DNA of 64,000 bases from Geothrix terrae (lineage in GTDB: Bacteria; Acidobacteriota; Holophagae; Holophagales; Holophagaceae), in NCBI RefSeq assembly GCF_022808775.1, contig NZ_JAKZLA010000004.1, positions 1 through 64,000 of the forward strand. Reading direction: 5' to 3'. The notes beneath the pieces were generated by a model. The model saw nothing but the letters and a program-made list of their open reading frames with translations, had not been told where the DNA came from and ran no database searches. Below, piece by piece: positions 33,292-42,816 of the stretch (positions are counted from its first letter, which is position 1; each line of letters starts with the position of its first letter). The position numbers were made by a program, and so were the translations under genes.

Positions 33292-33426
33292 GGGATCTCC
33301 TGTGGGCGGCGACTGTGGCCTTCCGCAGAACCCACGCCCACCGCAAGCGGCGGACGTCAGGTTGGTGGCAATCCCGGGCCCTGGATCACACACCGTCTGG
33401 AGGAGGTCCAAAGATCGCTTGAATCA

Positions 33427-33454
33427 GGTATCGGCGGCGGAGCACTGCTGTCAA
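33427..33454 (-). promoter_or_regulatory. Promoter of the tonB-exbD operon
   Basis: A perfect -35 TTGACA (33449-33454 on the minus strand) is followed after 16 bases by GATACC (33427-33432), 136 bp before the tonB start. The -10 is poor, so activation or a slightly different spacing is possible. Confidence 0.45.
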
Positions 33455-33490
33455 GGCACCTACCTGGATTAGGTCTGGGAACCCTCCAGA

Positions 33491-36058
33491 TCACTCCGCG
33501 GAGGGCAGCGGCAGCACCCACCCCTTGCGCTGGAGATCCTCCAGCAGCTGCCAGGCGGCCCGGTACGGATCGGGGCTCTGCCCGCCGAGCACCTCCGACT
33601 GGAGACGGGCCCGGAGCGGGGCCAGCTCGGGATGGGGGGCGCCGGCCATGCCCGTTCCGGCCTGGAAGAGCCGCAGGAGCAGAGCCTCCGGATGGGCATG
33701 ACCCAGAGCTGCGGCGCAGAGGACCGCTTCCCCCTCCCCTTCCTCCGCCCCGGCCTGGAGCAGGCGGTTCAGCAGGGGGCGAAGGCTTGCGGCGTCAGCC
33801 CCCAGGCCCAGGCACCGCACCTTCGGCAGGGCCTCGAGGCGCTCGCTCGGATCGCTCCCCGCGAGCCAGGGGCAGGGTGGCCGGCGCCCCTCGTAGGGCA
33901 GCTCGAGCAGGAAGTTCTCATGCTGCGGGTCGTCCCGGACCCAGGCGTGGACGAGGCGCATGAGGCTGCTCCGCCGGGCGGGCTCCATGCCCGGCCCGCA
34001 CCAGAAGAGCCGCTGCACGGGGGCCATCCGAGGGCCAGCCTCGCGGAGCGGGGCTCGCCAGGCGGCTGAATCCACGGTCATGTCGAGCCCGAGGCCCGCC
34101 AGGAAGCGGGGAAATCCCGGGTAGGGGAAGGGCAGCCGGACATCGACCCCCTCAGCGGAAACATGGATTTCCGTACCCGGAAGGCAGGCTCGCAGGGGGC
34201 TCTCCCGGAGTGTCTCCTGCAAGGCATGCCGATGATCCTCGGCGCCGAGGCCTTCGGCGAGGAAGAGCCGCCATGCCTGACCATCCTCGTCGCAGGACCA
34301 ATCCGTCACGGCAGAGGGTTCGGGACGTCCGAGGGCATCCAGCCCCAGGAGAAGCATCCGGATCCCCCCGGCCTGGTCCGGACGGCCGAAGGGACGCGCG
34401 CGCCCGCCGCATTCCAGCAGGCGCGGGCGGCGCTGGGCCCTGGCCCAGGCGACCCGGTTCCAGACGGGATCCGTCCGATCCTCAGGCCCCAGCAGGCCAG
34501 CCAGGTCGCCGTGGGCGATCTGGCGGTAGGCCTCGCTCTGGCGCAGGGCCTGGTGGCCCTCGAGGATCCCCCAGATCTCCTCCATGTTCTTCTGGGCGAT
34601 CCGGGAGAGGTCGCGACCTGCTTCAGCCATGTGCCTGCCGGTCCTGACCAGCTGATCCATCTCGGTCGCCGCCTTGGCCTCCACGCCCCATTGACGACTC
34701 AGGGCCGATCGGATGGCCGCGGAGCACTCGCCGATTTGGAGGAGGGAGTGTTCCGCGCGGGCCGAGGCCTCCTGCACCTGCGCCACCAGGGCCACCTGGG
34801 CCTCCAAGGTCCGTTCCAGGTCCTGCCCCTGCTGATCCAGATGGCCCGCCGCATGGAGGAGTTCCTGGATGCCCGCGCCAAGGCGCTGGGTCACCTCCTG
34901 GAGGTCCCACAGCCCCGCGCTCTCCCGCTCCATGCCCTGCTGGTGCTCGTCCAGGGCCCGCCCCAGGTCCGCCGCCCCCTGCGAGGTCTGGTCCGCCAGG
35001 CCGCGGAGCCGCCCGCCGATGGTCTGCAGGCGGGGCCCACCGCCACCCTGCTGGGCGAGAATCGCGGTGTTCACCGCCAGCAGGCCGGCCTGCTGGGCCG
35101 CCTGGTCGATGACGTGGATGGCTCCCTGGGCGCCGCCGAAGGATTCGATCCGCCGCTGCGATTCGACCCTGAAGCCTTCGATGCGGCGGGCCAGGGCCTC
35201 CGCCTGGTCCCGCAGGTCATCTGCGGAAGTCCGGAACCGCCGGAGCTGTTCCGCCCGGATCCTGGTCTCCTCCACGAGCCTCGGCGTGTGGGTCGCCAGG
35301 CCTTTGACCGCCAGGTCGAGACGCGCCCCCTGACGCACGCCGGCGTCCGCCAGCCGCCCCAGGGACTCCTCGCCTTCCCGCAGGCGGGGGAAGGTCTCCT
35401 TCAGTTCGCCCATCAGCCCTTCAACCTTTTCGAGCCGCCCCTGCGCCTGTTCCATGGCGGCCCGGAACGCCTGCCCCCGGATGCGGTGCTGGTCCGCCCT
35501 GAGCCGCAGCTCCAGCTCGATCCGGTCGACCTTCATGGAGCGCTCCACCCCTTCACGGAGTTCGCGGCCGAAAGTCACCAGCCTTTTCCGGACCGCGACC
35601 TGCGCCGCCCGGTCCTCGCCGGACCGCTGCTGGACCTGTCCCAACAACCCATCCAGGTCCGTCCACTCCCGGAGAACGGCCCGGTGGAGGGACTCCAGGC
35701 GCCCACCCATCCGGCGGCCTTCCTCCAGGAGGAGGTTGAGCGCCTTCGTCACCTCAAGGTCCGCCGGCTCCATGCCCGCGGGGGGCGCGAGCGGCGCGCG
35801 GTCGCCCCGGAGGATGCGGCCGGCCCAGTCCGCCAGCAGGCTCTCCGGCGCCAGACTGCGCTGCCAATCGAGCCACCGGCGTCCCAGCAGCACCAGCCCC
35901 GCAGCCACCATCATCAGGACCGCGGCCTCGGCCGGCCGCAGCGACGTCGAGGCCGTGAAGAGGAGGTAGGCCGCGGCGCCCAGGATGGGCAACGCCACGA
36001 GATCCGCCAGCCAGGAGCGGATGCCGCCCAATCCCACGAAGACGCTCCCCAGCCTCAT
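33491..36058 (-). CDS. Large membrane protein with a degenerate chemoreceptor-like coiled coil
   Basis: The 855-residue protein has two N-terminal membrane segments (about 18-65) with a very short external loop, so it is mainly cytosolic. A long coiled coil follows (about 100-560). Near 310-380 it contains AIHVIDQAAQQAGLLAVNTAILAQQ followed by GLADQTSQGAADL-type sequence, a recognisable but degraded copy of the methyl-accepting chemotaxis signalling tip, in which the usual E-A-A-R-A-G-E core is lost. Residues about 560-855 are globular and unlike known families. GAGG is 6 bases before the ATG at 36058. It lies 103 bp downstream of recO. Confidence 0.7.
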   Translation of the reverse strand: MRLGSVFVGLGGIRSWLADLVALPILGAAAYLLFTASTSLRPAEAAVLMMVAAGLVLLGRRWLDWQRSLAPESLLADWAGRILRGDRAPLAPPAGMEPADLEVTKALNLLLEEGRRMGGRLESLHRAVLREWTDLDGLLGQVQQRSGEDRAAQVAVRKRLVTFGRELREGVERSMKVDRIELELRLRADQHRIRGQAFRAAMEQAQGRLEKVEGLMGELKETFPRLREGEESLGRLADAGVRQGARLDLAVKGLATHTPRLVEETRIRAEQLRRFRTSADDLRDQAEALARRIEGFRVESQRRIESFGGAQGAIHVIDQAAQQAGLLAVNTAILAQQGGGGPRLQTIGGRLRGLADQTSQGAADLGRALDEHQQGMERESAGLWDLQEVTQRLGAGIQELLHAAGHLDQQGQDLERTLEAQVALVAQVQEASARAEHSLLQIGECSAAIRSALSRQWGVEAKAATEMDQLVRTGRHMAEAGRDLSRIAQKNMEEIWGILEGHQALRQSEAYRQIAHGDLAGLLGPEDRTDPVWNRVAWARAQRRPRLLECGGRARPFGRPDQAGGIRMLLLGLDALGRPEPSAVTDWSCDEDGQAWRLFLAEGLGAEDHRHALQETLRESPLRACLPGTEIHVSAEGVDVRLPFPYPGFPRFLAGLGLDMTVDSAAWRAPLREAGPRMAPVQRLFWCGPGMEPARRSSLMRLVHAWVRDDPQHENFLLELPYEGRRPPCPWLAGSDPSERLEALPKVRCLGLGADAASLRPLLNRLLQAGAEEGEGEAVLCAAALGHAHPEALLLRLFQAGTGMAGAPHPELAPLRARLQSEVLGGQSPDPYRAAWQLLEDLQRKGWVLPLPSAE

Positions 36059-36161
36059 GCCCATCCTCAAGCCATGAGGTCCCATCGGCCGGCGACCCCG
36101 CCAAGGCAAATTTGGGCCATCAAGGGCCGTCCGACCCTCGCGCGGGCCTTGTGGATTTTTT

Positions 36162-36899
36162 CTAGATCGTCCGCCAGAGCACCTCATAGCTCCGGAGGCC
36201 GCCCCCCAGTTCCTGGATGAGCCGGGAGCGCAGCAGGGCCGTGACGGCCGCCTGGGCCTCGTTCGCCGGATCCAGGCGCGGAGCCTCGTCGGCGCCGCCG
36301 GTGCGGAGGCGCCGCAGGTGCTCGCGCGTCCCGGGAGGCAGGGCCTCGGCGGGATCCACCGGCGTGCAGTCCGCACAGCACCAGCCGTGTTCGAGGCTCA
36401 GGAGGACCAGCGGCGCCGCCTCGTTCCCGCAGCGCCCACAGACCCGCGGGTGGGGCAGCAGGCCCAGGCAGTGCAGCAGCCAGTGCTCGGCGTAGGCCAG
36501 GATGCCCAGGGCGTTGTCCGGGTCGGCCTTGAGGGCCCGCCCGCAGGCGCTCAGCAGCCGGTAGAGGCGGTCGTCCTCCACGCCCTCCCTGGCCACGCGG
36601 TCGAAGAGGTCCGCCAGGCAGGCCATGACGAGGCTGCACTCCAGGTGGCCGAGGGTCAGCGGGCTGAAGGCCAGCTCGCAGCGGGTGACCCGCTTCAACT
36701 CGGTCTGCTCCTTGCCGAAGAAGCTCACCCGCACCATGCCCAGAGGCTCGAAGGCCGCCACCCACTTGGCCGTGGGCTTCTTCACCCCCTTGGCCAGGCC
36801 CGACAGCCGCTCCCCATGCTCGGACAGGAAGGACACCACGGCTCCGCCCTCGGCGAAGGGCACGGCCTTGAGGACGATGGCGGCGCAGGTGCGGATCAC
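36162..36899 (-). CDS. recO: DNA repair protein RecO
   Basis: The 245-residue protein has the N-terminal OB-fold (IRTCAAIVLKAVPFAEGGAVVSFLSEHGERLSGLAKGVKKP), a helical middle and a zinc-finger-like pair CGRC...CCADC (about residues 153-178). RecO works with RecF and RecR to load RecA on gapped DNA. The start is uncertain: I chose GTG 36899, which gives the usual family N-terminus, but a GTG at 36947 extends it by 16 residues without a better ribosome site. It is divergent from the Spy-like gene. Confidence 0.9.
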   Translation of the reverse strand: MIRTCAAIVLKAVPFAEGGAVVSFLSEHGERLSGLAKGVKKPTAKWVAAFEPLGMVRVSFFGKEQTELKRVTRCELAFSPLTLGHLECSLVMACLADLFDRVAREGVEDDRLYRLLSACGRALKADPDNALGILAYAEHWLLHCLGLLPHPRVCGRCGNEAAPLVLLSLEHGWCCADCTPVDPAEALPPGTREHLRRLRTGGADEAPRLDPANEAQAAVTALLRSRLIQELGGGLRSYEVLWRTI

Positions 36900-36987
36900 C
36901 TTTCCAGTCTGCCCGGAATCAACCGCCGACCCGGAGCCGTGTCTCACCTAGCGAGGCCCCTGAGCCTTCCCGCCGAAGGAGATGGCC

Positions 36988-37437
36988 ATGAAACCGTTGT
37001 TCCGGACCTTCGCGGTCCTCGCTCTCACCGTGTTCCCGGCCCTGGCGCAGCCCGCCCCACGCCGCGGGGACGGCCGCATGGGCCGGGCCCTGGCCCTCAC
37101 CGACGCCCAGAAGACCAGCATCCAGGCCATCCGCGAGAGGCGTCGGCCAGACCTGGCGGCCCAGCGGGACGCGGTGCGGGAGGCCCAGGCCGCCTTCCGG
37201 GCCGCGCTCCGGGATCCCGCCACCCCCGAGGCCCAGCTGCGCCTCCTCCATGACAAGGCCGCCTCCGCCCGGTTCGGGATGCTGATGGCGGGCCGGGCCA
37301 TGCGTCAGGACATCCAGGCCGTGCTCACGCCGGAACAGCGGACCAAGGCCGCCCAGCTGCGCGAAGAGGCCCGGTTCCGCCGCCAGGAGCGCCTGCGCCA
37401 CTTCCGCATGGCCATGGACAGGCAAGGCTGTCGATAG
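36988..37437 (+). CDS. Spy/CpxP-like periplasmic LTxxQ protein
   Basis: The 149-residue protein has a signal peptide ending LALTVFPALAQ (about residue 20), so it is periplasmic. The mature part is a basic, helical, Arg-rich chain with two LTxxQ motifs: LTDAQKTSIQAIRE (about 36-49) and LTPEQRTKAAQLRE (about 114-127). This is the Spy/CpxP chaperone-like pattern, linked to envelope stress. AAGGAG lies 6 bases before the ATG at 36988; the ATG at 36982 sits too close to it. Confidence 0.8.
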   Translation: MKPLFRTFAVLALTVFPALAQPAPRRGDGRMGRALALTDAQKTSIQAIRERRRPDLAAQRDAVREAQAAFRAALRDPATPEAQLRLLHDKAASARFGMLMAGRAMRQDIQAVLTPEQRTKAAQLREEARFRRQERLRHFRMAMDRQGCR

Positions 37438-37446
37438 ACTGGAGGG

Positions 37447-39222
37447 ATGCGCGCATTCCTCCTTTTCGCAGCCGCCCTCAGCGGGATCCTCCTCGCCCAG
37501 GACGCTTCGGTCCAGGACGCTCCAGTCCGGACCTACCGCCAATGGGTGGGAGGGCAGGAAGTGGGCGGGGCCTCCCAGGAGACGAAGACCCGCAGCGGCG
37601 TCCGCGAGGTGCGGAACCGCGAGTGGCTGTCCATCTCGCGTCTCGGCCAGGAGATCCGCCAGGAGGTGGACCAGACCGCCCGCCGCGCCCCAGACGGCGC
37701 CATGACCTTCACCTGGCGGCTTCAGCTCTCCAAGGAGCCCTTCGAAGGCCGCGCGGAATGGTCGCCGTCGGATCCCCACGCCTTGAACCTCCATCCCCTG
37801 AATGGGGCCGCCCTGCGCACCCAGGTGCCCGACGGCGCGCTGCTCTGGCCCGAGGATCTCGACGCCCGCCTCATGGAGGCCGCGCGGCTTCGCCGTCCCG
37901 TGAAGGCGGTCACCTACTCCTTCCCGGTCCAGCAGTGGAGCACCCTCAGCCTCGAACCGGCGGGGGCGGTGCCGCTTCCAGGCTTTCCCGACGCGGTGCG
38001 CTTCACCGGCCAGGAGACCCAGGGCGCTTCGTCGGCGCCGGTGGAAGTCTGGATCTCGCCCACCGCGGGCGAGCTGCGCCAGAAGACCGAACTGGGCGGC
38101 CTCGCCATCCTGATGCAGCGCGCCGAGCTCCCCCCGCCCGAGGCCCGCGCCGGCGATGCAACGGGGTTCTTCGAGCGCACCCTCCAGACCCTGCCGCCCC
38201 ATCCCTTCCAGCCCTGGCTGCAGAGCCTGACGTTGCGGGCCGAGGGATCCCCGCCCTCCCTGCCCGAGGACGCCCAGCAGACGCGGCTTCCCGATGGCCG
38301 ATGGCGCCTCTCCCAGGCGGCGCCGCCCAGCCTCGCGGAGGCGGCCCAGCTCCCCGTGACGGGCCTTCCGGCGGCGGAAGAGGCCCGCTACCTGGCCCCC
38401 AGTCCCCTGGTGCCCTTCCGGGATCCCGCCTTCGACGGCCTCCTCCGGCGCATGGCCCTGCCTCCGGGCCTGCCGCGCTGGGAGGTGGCGAAGCGGGTGA
38501 CCTCCTTCGTCTTCGACTGGATCACCGACAAGGACTTCACCGTGGGCTTCGCCTCGGCCCTGGAGGTCTGCCGCAACCCCCGGGGCGACTGCACCGAGCA
38601 CGGCGTCCTCGCCGTGGCCCTCCTGCGCCGCCTGGGCGTCCCCGCCCGCGGCGTCACCGGCTGGGTGGGCCTGGGCGAGACCCTCGGCCTGCACTTCTGG
38701 GTCGAGGTGAAGCTGAAGGACCGCTGGGTGCCCGTGGACCCTACCTTCGACCAGGCCCCGGCCTCGGCCCTCCGCATCAAGCTCGGCGACACGGATCTCG
38801 CCGATCTCGGGAGCGTGGGTTGGGAGGGCGCGGCCCAGGCCTTCTCAGGCGTCCGCTGGATCCCGGAGCGCGAAGGCCCGACCTCCTGGGGCAAGGGCAT
38901 CCGCATCGAGGGCGACCAGGTGACGGCTTCCGACGGAAGCTCTCTGCGCCTGCCGGGCGGACGGTGGGACCTGCGGCAGGGCACCCTCACCTTGAACGGA
39001 ACCTGGAAGGTGGAGGCCGTCTCCCGCCCCGGGCAGGCCCAGCTCAAGGGGAACCGGCGGCTGGCGGGCGCCCGCACCTTCCGCCAGGGCTGGTGGGACC
39101 CCGCCTCGCGCCTCCTGTGGATGGACCTCGGACAGGGCCGCTGGCTGCGCCTGGACGGCGTGACCGAGACGGCCGCCTATCACCTGCTGGATCAGTTGAT
39201 GGCGCCCACCAGGTCTTCCTGA
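37447..39222 (+). CDS. Secreted transglutaminase-like cysteine protease
   Basis: The 591-residue protein has a signal peptide ending ILLAQ, a long N-terminal beta-rich region (about 20-340) and a transglutaminase-like core (about 345-450). The catalytic triad is visible: Cys in PRGDCTEHGVLAVALLRRLG, His in GLHFWVEVKL and Asp in WVPVDPTFDQ. A beta-rich C-terminal region follows. These proteins cross-link or cleave peptide amides in the periplasm. GGAGGG lies immediately before the ATG, closer than is typical. Its end overlaps the convergent marR gene by 31 bp. Confidence 0.87.
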   Translation: MRAFLLFAAALSGILLAQDASVQDAPVRTYRQWVGGQEVGGASQETKTRSGVREVRNREWLSISRLGQEIRQEVDQTARRAPDGAMTFTWRLQLSKEPFEGRAEWSPSDPHALNLHPLNGAALRTQVPDGALLWPEDLDARLMEAARLRRPVKAVTYSFPVQQWSTLSLEPAGAVPLPGFPDAVRFTGQETQGASSAPVEVWISPTAGELRQKTELGGLAILMQRAELPPPEARAGDATGFFERTLQTLPPHPFQPWLQSLTLRAEGSPPSLPEDAQQTRLPDGRWRLSQAAPPSLAEAAQLPVTGLPAAEEARYLAPSPLVPFRDPAFDGLLRRMALPPGLPRWEVAKRVTSFVFDWITDKDFTVGFASALEVCRNPRGDCTEHGVLAVALLRRLGVPARGVTGWVGLGETLGLHFWVEVKLKDRWVPVDPTFDQAPASALRIKLGDTDLADLGSVGWEGAAQAFSGVRWIPEREGPTSWGKGIRIEGDQVTASDGSSLRLPGGRWDLRQGTLTLNGTWKVEAVSRPGQAQLKGNRRLAGARTFRQGWWDPASRLLWMDLGQGRWLRLDGVTETAAYHLLDQLMAPTRSS

Positions 39223-39698
39223 ACCGTCTCCTCCTGATGGAGGCAGTGCTCCCGCAGGCGCTCCAGCCAGAGCGACATGTTCAAGCACTCCTGCTCGTCG
39301 CAGCAGCTGGTCATCTGGGCGGCCATGCCGCGCACGGGCTCGTCGAGGCGCTCCATGAGCCGCCGTCCCTTGGGCGTGATGACCACGCGGCTCACGCGGC
39401 GGTCCTTGGGATCCGCCACCCGCTTGAGCAGCCCCTGCGCCTCCAGGCGGTCCACCAGGCGCGTCACGTTCGCGAAGCGGTAGATCATGCGCCGCTCGAT
39501 CTCATAGATGGGGTGCCCCTTGACCGGGCCGCCCCGGGCGATGCGCAGGACGTTGTACTGCTGGATGGTGAGGCCATGCGCCTCGAAGAGGCGTTCCTGC
39601 ACCCGGACGACGGCCTCTCGCGTCAGCATCAGCTGCAGCACGAGCTGGACTCCCGGGGACGGGAGCTTCGACATCTGGAGTTCTTCCTGAAGGGACAT
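39192..39698 (-). CDS. MarR family transcriptional regulator
   Basis: The 168-residue protein has the winged helix of the MarR family: QLVLQLMLTREAVVRV, then HGLTIQQYNVLRIARGG, then YRFANVTRLVDRLEAQGLLKRVADPKDRRVSRVVITPKG, the recognition helix and DRR wing. The C-terminal helix has a CCDEQEC cluster that could sense oxidants or metals; this is inference. GAGG lies 5 bases before the ATG. It is divergent from the ABC-F gene, a likely target. Confidence 0.9.
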   Translation of the reverse strand: MSLQEELQMSKLPSPGVQLVLQLMLTREAVVRVQERLFEAHGLTIQQYNVLRIARGGPVKGHPIYEIERRMIYRFANVTRLVDRLEAQGLLKRVADPKDRRVSRVVITPKGRRLMERLDEPVRGMAAQMTSCCDEQECLNMSLWLERLREHCLHQEETVQEDLVGAIN

Positions 39699-39771
39699 GA
39701 CGACCTCACGGATTCTTTGCGGGCAAGGATCTCCCCATCCATGGGATTCTGGAAGGTCTTAGGAGCCCTTC

Positions 39772-41700
39772 TTGCCTTCTATCGCCCTGAGTTTGATCAA
39801 TGTCACGAAACGCTATGGCGCGACAGCCATTCTGGACGGACTGAGCCTCGGTCTCTTCCAGGGCGAGAAAGTCGGTCTCATCGGGCGCAACGGCGCGGGG
39901 AAGAGCACCCTGTTCCGGCTGCTGACCGGGGACGAGACCCCCGATTCCGGCGACGTGGTGATCACCCAGGGCCTCCGCGTCGCGCGCCTGAGCCAGGAAC
40001 CTCATTTCGCTCCGGGCGCCAGCATCCGGCAGGCTCTGGAAGCCGCCCTGGCGGACCATGCGGCCCTGCTGGCCCGCCACCAGCGGATCCACGAGACGCT
40101 CCACGGCGCGACCGGCCCAGAGGAGGCCAGGCTGCTTGACGAACTGCAAAGCGTGGAGCATCAGATCGAGCACTGGGGCTGGGATCTCGAGCCGCGTCTC
40201 AAGGCGGCCGCCACCACCTGGGGTCTGGAGGATCTGGACGCCGAGGTGGAATCCCTCTCCGGCGGCTGGCGCAAGCGGGTGGCCCTGGCCCAGGCCTGGC
40301 TCAAGGAGCCGGACGTGCTGGTGCTGGACGAGCCCACCAACCATCTCGATCCAGACCAGGTGGAGAAGCTGGAAGCCTGGCTCCAGGCCTTCGGAGGCGC
40401 TCTCCTCCTCATCACCCACGACCGCCACCTGCTGGATGCCGTGGTGTCCCGGATGCTCGAGCTGGAAGACGGCGGGCTCCGCAGCTACGAGGGCGGCTAC
40501 AGCGACTACCTGCTGGAGAAATCGGACCGGGAGTTCCGCGAGGCGCGCCTCACGGAGCACATGCAGAACCGCCTGCGGCGCGAGATGGCCTGGCTGCGGC
40601 GCGGCGCGAAGGCCCGCACCCGCAAGTCCAAGCTTCGCATCCAGGAAGTGCTGGACCTGAAGGACACGGTGGAGGACCGCACGCGACTGGAGGTGCGCCA
40701 GGGGCTCGCCTTTGCCGCCGGCGGCAACCGCAGCGACGCCCTGGTCCGCGCCGAGGGCCTGCGCTTCGCCTATCCCGGCGGGTCCGAGCTGCTGGATGGC
40801 CTCGACCTGAGCCTCCAGCGCGGCATGCGCGTGGCCCTGCTGGGACCCAACGGCTGCGGGAAGTCCACCCTGCTGAAGGTGCTCCTGGGGGACCTGGAGC
40901 CGGTCGCGGGCGAGGTGGCCCGGCATCCGAAGCTCGCCACCACCACCATCTCCCAGGGACGCGGGGAACTCGACGGCACGCGCAGCATCCTCGACAACCT
41001 GGCGGACCGCGCCGCAGTGGTGGACACCGGCAGCGGCACCGTGCTGGCCCACGTCTATCTCACCCGCTTCGGCTTCCCCGTGGACCAGCAGGCCCGGAGC
41101 GCGGCCACCCTCAGCGGCGGCGAGAGGAACCGCCTCCTGCTGGCCAAAGCCATGCTCAGCCCGGCCGATCTGCTGGTGCTGGACGAACCCACCAACGATC
41201 TGGACATCCCCACCCTGCAGAACCTGGAGGAGGCCCTGCTGGGCTTCCAGGGCACGCTGCTGCTGGTGAGCCACGACCGCTTCTTCCTGGATCAGGTGGC
41301 GACCCACACCCTGGCCTGGAACGGCGCCGGGACGCCGCGATGGGAGCTCTACGAGGGGGCGCCTTCCACCGTGCGCAGCCTGCGGGAGGCCCGGGAGGCC
41401 TCCCTGGAGGCGGCCAAGCCCGAGGTGATCCGCCCCGGGGCGAAAACCGGGGCTCCGCGCGCCCGCAAGCGGGGGCTCTCCCAGAAGGAGCTGCGGCGTC
41501 TCGCCGAGGTGGAGCAGGCGATGGACGCCCTCCATGCCCGCCTGTCCGAGCTGGATGCGGCCCTGGCCGACCCATCGGCCTTCCTGCGGGCCGACAGCCC
41601 GGGCCATCAGGCCCTGAAGGACCGGGATGGGGCGCGCGCGGAATTGGAGGATCTCGAGATCGCCTGGCTGGAGCTGGAGGAAAAGCGGCAGGAAGGCTGA
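39772..41700 (+). CDS. ABC-F family ATPase, Uup-like
   Basis: The 642-residue soluble protein has two ABC domains. The first has Walker A GRNGAGKS (about 38-45), signature LSGGWRKR and Walker B VLVLDEPTNHLD; the second has GPNGCGKS, LSGGERNR and LLVLDEPTNDLD. A positively charged linker (about 245-310) separates the domains, and a C-terminal coiled coil (about 555-642) is the Uup-type tail. ABC-F proteins act on ribosomes or translation and are not transporters. The start is TTG at 39772 with AGGAG 6 bases upstream. It may be controlled by the divergent MarR. Confidence 0.9.
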   Translation: MPSIALSLINVTKRYGATAILDGLSLGLFQGEKVGLIGRNGAGKSTLFRLLTGDETPDSGDVVITQGLRVARLSQEPHFAPGASIRQALEAALADHAALLARHQRIHETLHGATGPEEARLLDELQSVEHQIEHWGWDLEPRLKAAATTWGLEDLDAEVESLSGGWRKRVALAQAWLKEPDVLVLDEPTNHLDPDQVEKLEAWLQAFGGALLLITHDRHLLDAVVSRMLELEDGGLRSYEGGYSDYLLEKSDREFREARLTEHMQNRLRREMAWLRRGAKARTRKSKLRIQEVLDLKDTVEDRTRLEVRQGLAFAAGGNRSDALVRAEGLRFAYPGGSELLDGLDLSLQRGMRVALLGPNGCGKSTLLKVLLGDLEPVAGEVARHPKLATTTISQGRGELDGTRSILDNLADRAAVVDTGSGTVLAHVYLTRFGFPVDQQARSAATLSGGERNRLLLAKAMLSPADLLVLDEPTNDLDIPTLQNLEEALLGFQGTLLLVSHDRFFLDQVATHTLAWNGAGTPRWELYEGAPSTVRSLREAREASLEAAKPEVIRPGAKTGAPRARKRGLSQKELRRLAEVEQAMDALHARLSELDAALADPSAFLRADSPGHQALKDRDGARAELEDLEIAWLELEEKRQEG

Positions 41701-41780
41701 TCCCATCACAAGTTGCCCTTGGGGCGGGCAGGCCTCAGGCCTTTTCGCTACCCTGGAGCCTGGACTTTTACGGAGTGCCC

Positions 41781-42785
41781 ATGCGCCCGATGCCTCTCAT
41801 CCTCTTCCCCGCCGTGGCGCTGGTGGCTCAGGCCCCCGCCCCCATCGACCTGACCCAGCGGTTCAATGCCGAGCTGCCTGGGATCAACCAGATGCTCAAG
41901 ACCTTCCAGGCCCAGGAGGCCATGAAGAAGGTGGAGGGCCTGATCCCCGCCGAGCGCCCCGCGTTCAACGGCGCCAATCTCCAGACCATCGGCCAGAGCA
42001 TGGACAATGCCCAGGGCCTCCTCTCCTTCTATCGCCTCTGGGCGAACGCGGCCTCCGAGGCCGGCCAGTGGGAGAAGGCCATCGAGATCCAGGAGAAGCG
42101 GTTCAGGACCGCCCAGGCGATCAAGGCGGACCTGGAGAAGGCCCAGGCCCCCATCGCCGCCCAGTGGAACAAGGCCGCCAAGGATTCCCAGGACTACATC
42201 GCCAAGAGCGAACCCCGGAAGCAGGAACTCGAGCCTGAGATCAGCGCTTTCAAGGCCGAGTACGAGGATCTCAAGGCCGGCAAGAAGAAGCTGACCAAGA
42301 AGGAAGCCGACGAGTTCAACGCCCGCGGTGCCAAGATCGGCCAGGACGAGCAGGAACTCGCCCAGATCAACGCGGCCCTCCCGGTCCACAAACAGAACAT
42401 CGCCAACGCCCCCAAGGTGCTCAAGATCCTGGCGGACAACCGCAAGGAAGCCGAGGGCATGGTAAAGGCCGCGGAGACCTCCCTGACCAAGGCCAAGGAA
42501 GTCCTGGCCAGCCAGAACGACGAGATCACCAAGTTCAACACCGAGCAGGTGGTGAAGAAGGTCAAGGTCGTCGGCAAGAAGAACTGGGTGGACGCGGTGC
42601 TCCGCAACCACGAGAACGTCACCAAGCTGAACGGCACGCAGACCCAGGCCGCCTTCCTCAACCGCCTGCTGGTGCTGGATCCCGGCAACGCCACCGCCGC
42701 GAAGGCCCTGGACAACCTGAAGCAGGGCAAGGAACTCTTCGCCAAGGAAGCCAAGCCCGCCAAGAAGGCCGGCAAGAAGAAGTGA
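41781..42785 (+). CDS. Secreted coiled-coil protein of unknown function
   Basis: The 334-residue protein has a signal peptide (MRPMPLILFPAVALVAQ) and is otherwise almost entirely helical and Lys/Glu/Ala-rich, with heptad-like stretches (KAEYEDLKAGKKKLTKKEADEF, EAEGMVKAAETSLTKAKEVL). It ends with LDPGNATAAKALDNL and a KKAGKKK tail. No enzyme motif is seen. The next gene (42817) encodes a similar protein with a comparable tail, so they are probably paralogues that work together in the envelope. CGGAG is 5 bases before the ATG. Confidence 0.7.
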   Translation: MRPMPLILFPAVALVAQAPAPIDLTQRFNAELPGINQMLKTFQAQEAMKKVEGLIPAERPAFNGANLQTIGQSMDNAQGLLSFYRLWANAASEAGQWEKAIEIQEKRFRTAQAIKADLEKAQAPIAAQWNKAAKDSQDYIAKSEPRKQELEPEISAFKAEYEDLKAGKKKLTKKEADEFNARGAKIGQDEQELAQINAALPVHKQNIANAPKVLKILADNRKEAEGMVKAAETSLTKAKEVLASQNDEITKFNTEQVVKKVKVVGKKNWVDAVLRNHENVTKLNGTQTQAAFLNRLLVLDPGNATAAKALDNLKQGKELFAKEAKPAKKAGKKK

Positions 42786-42816
42786 GCACGCCGCGTACGA
42801 CCTGGAGGGAGCGACC

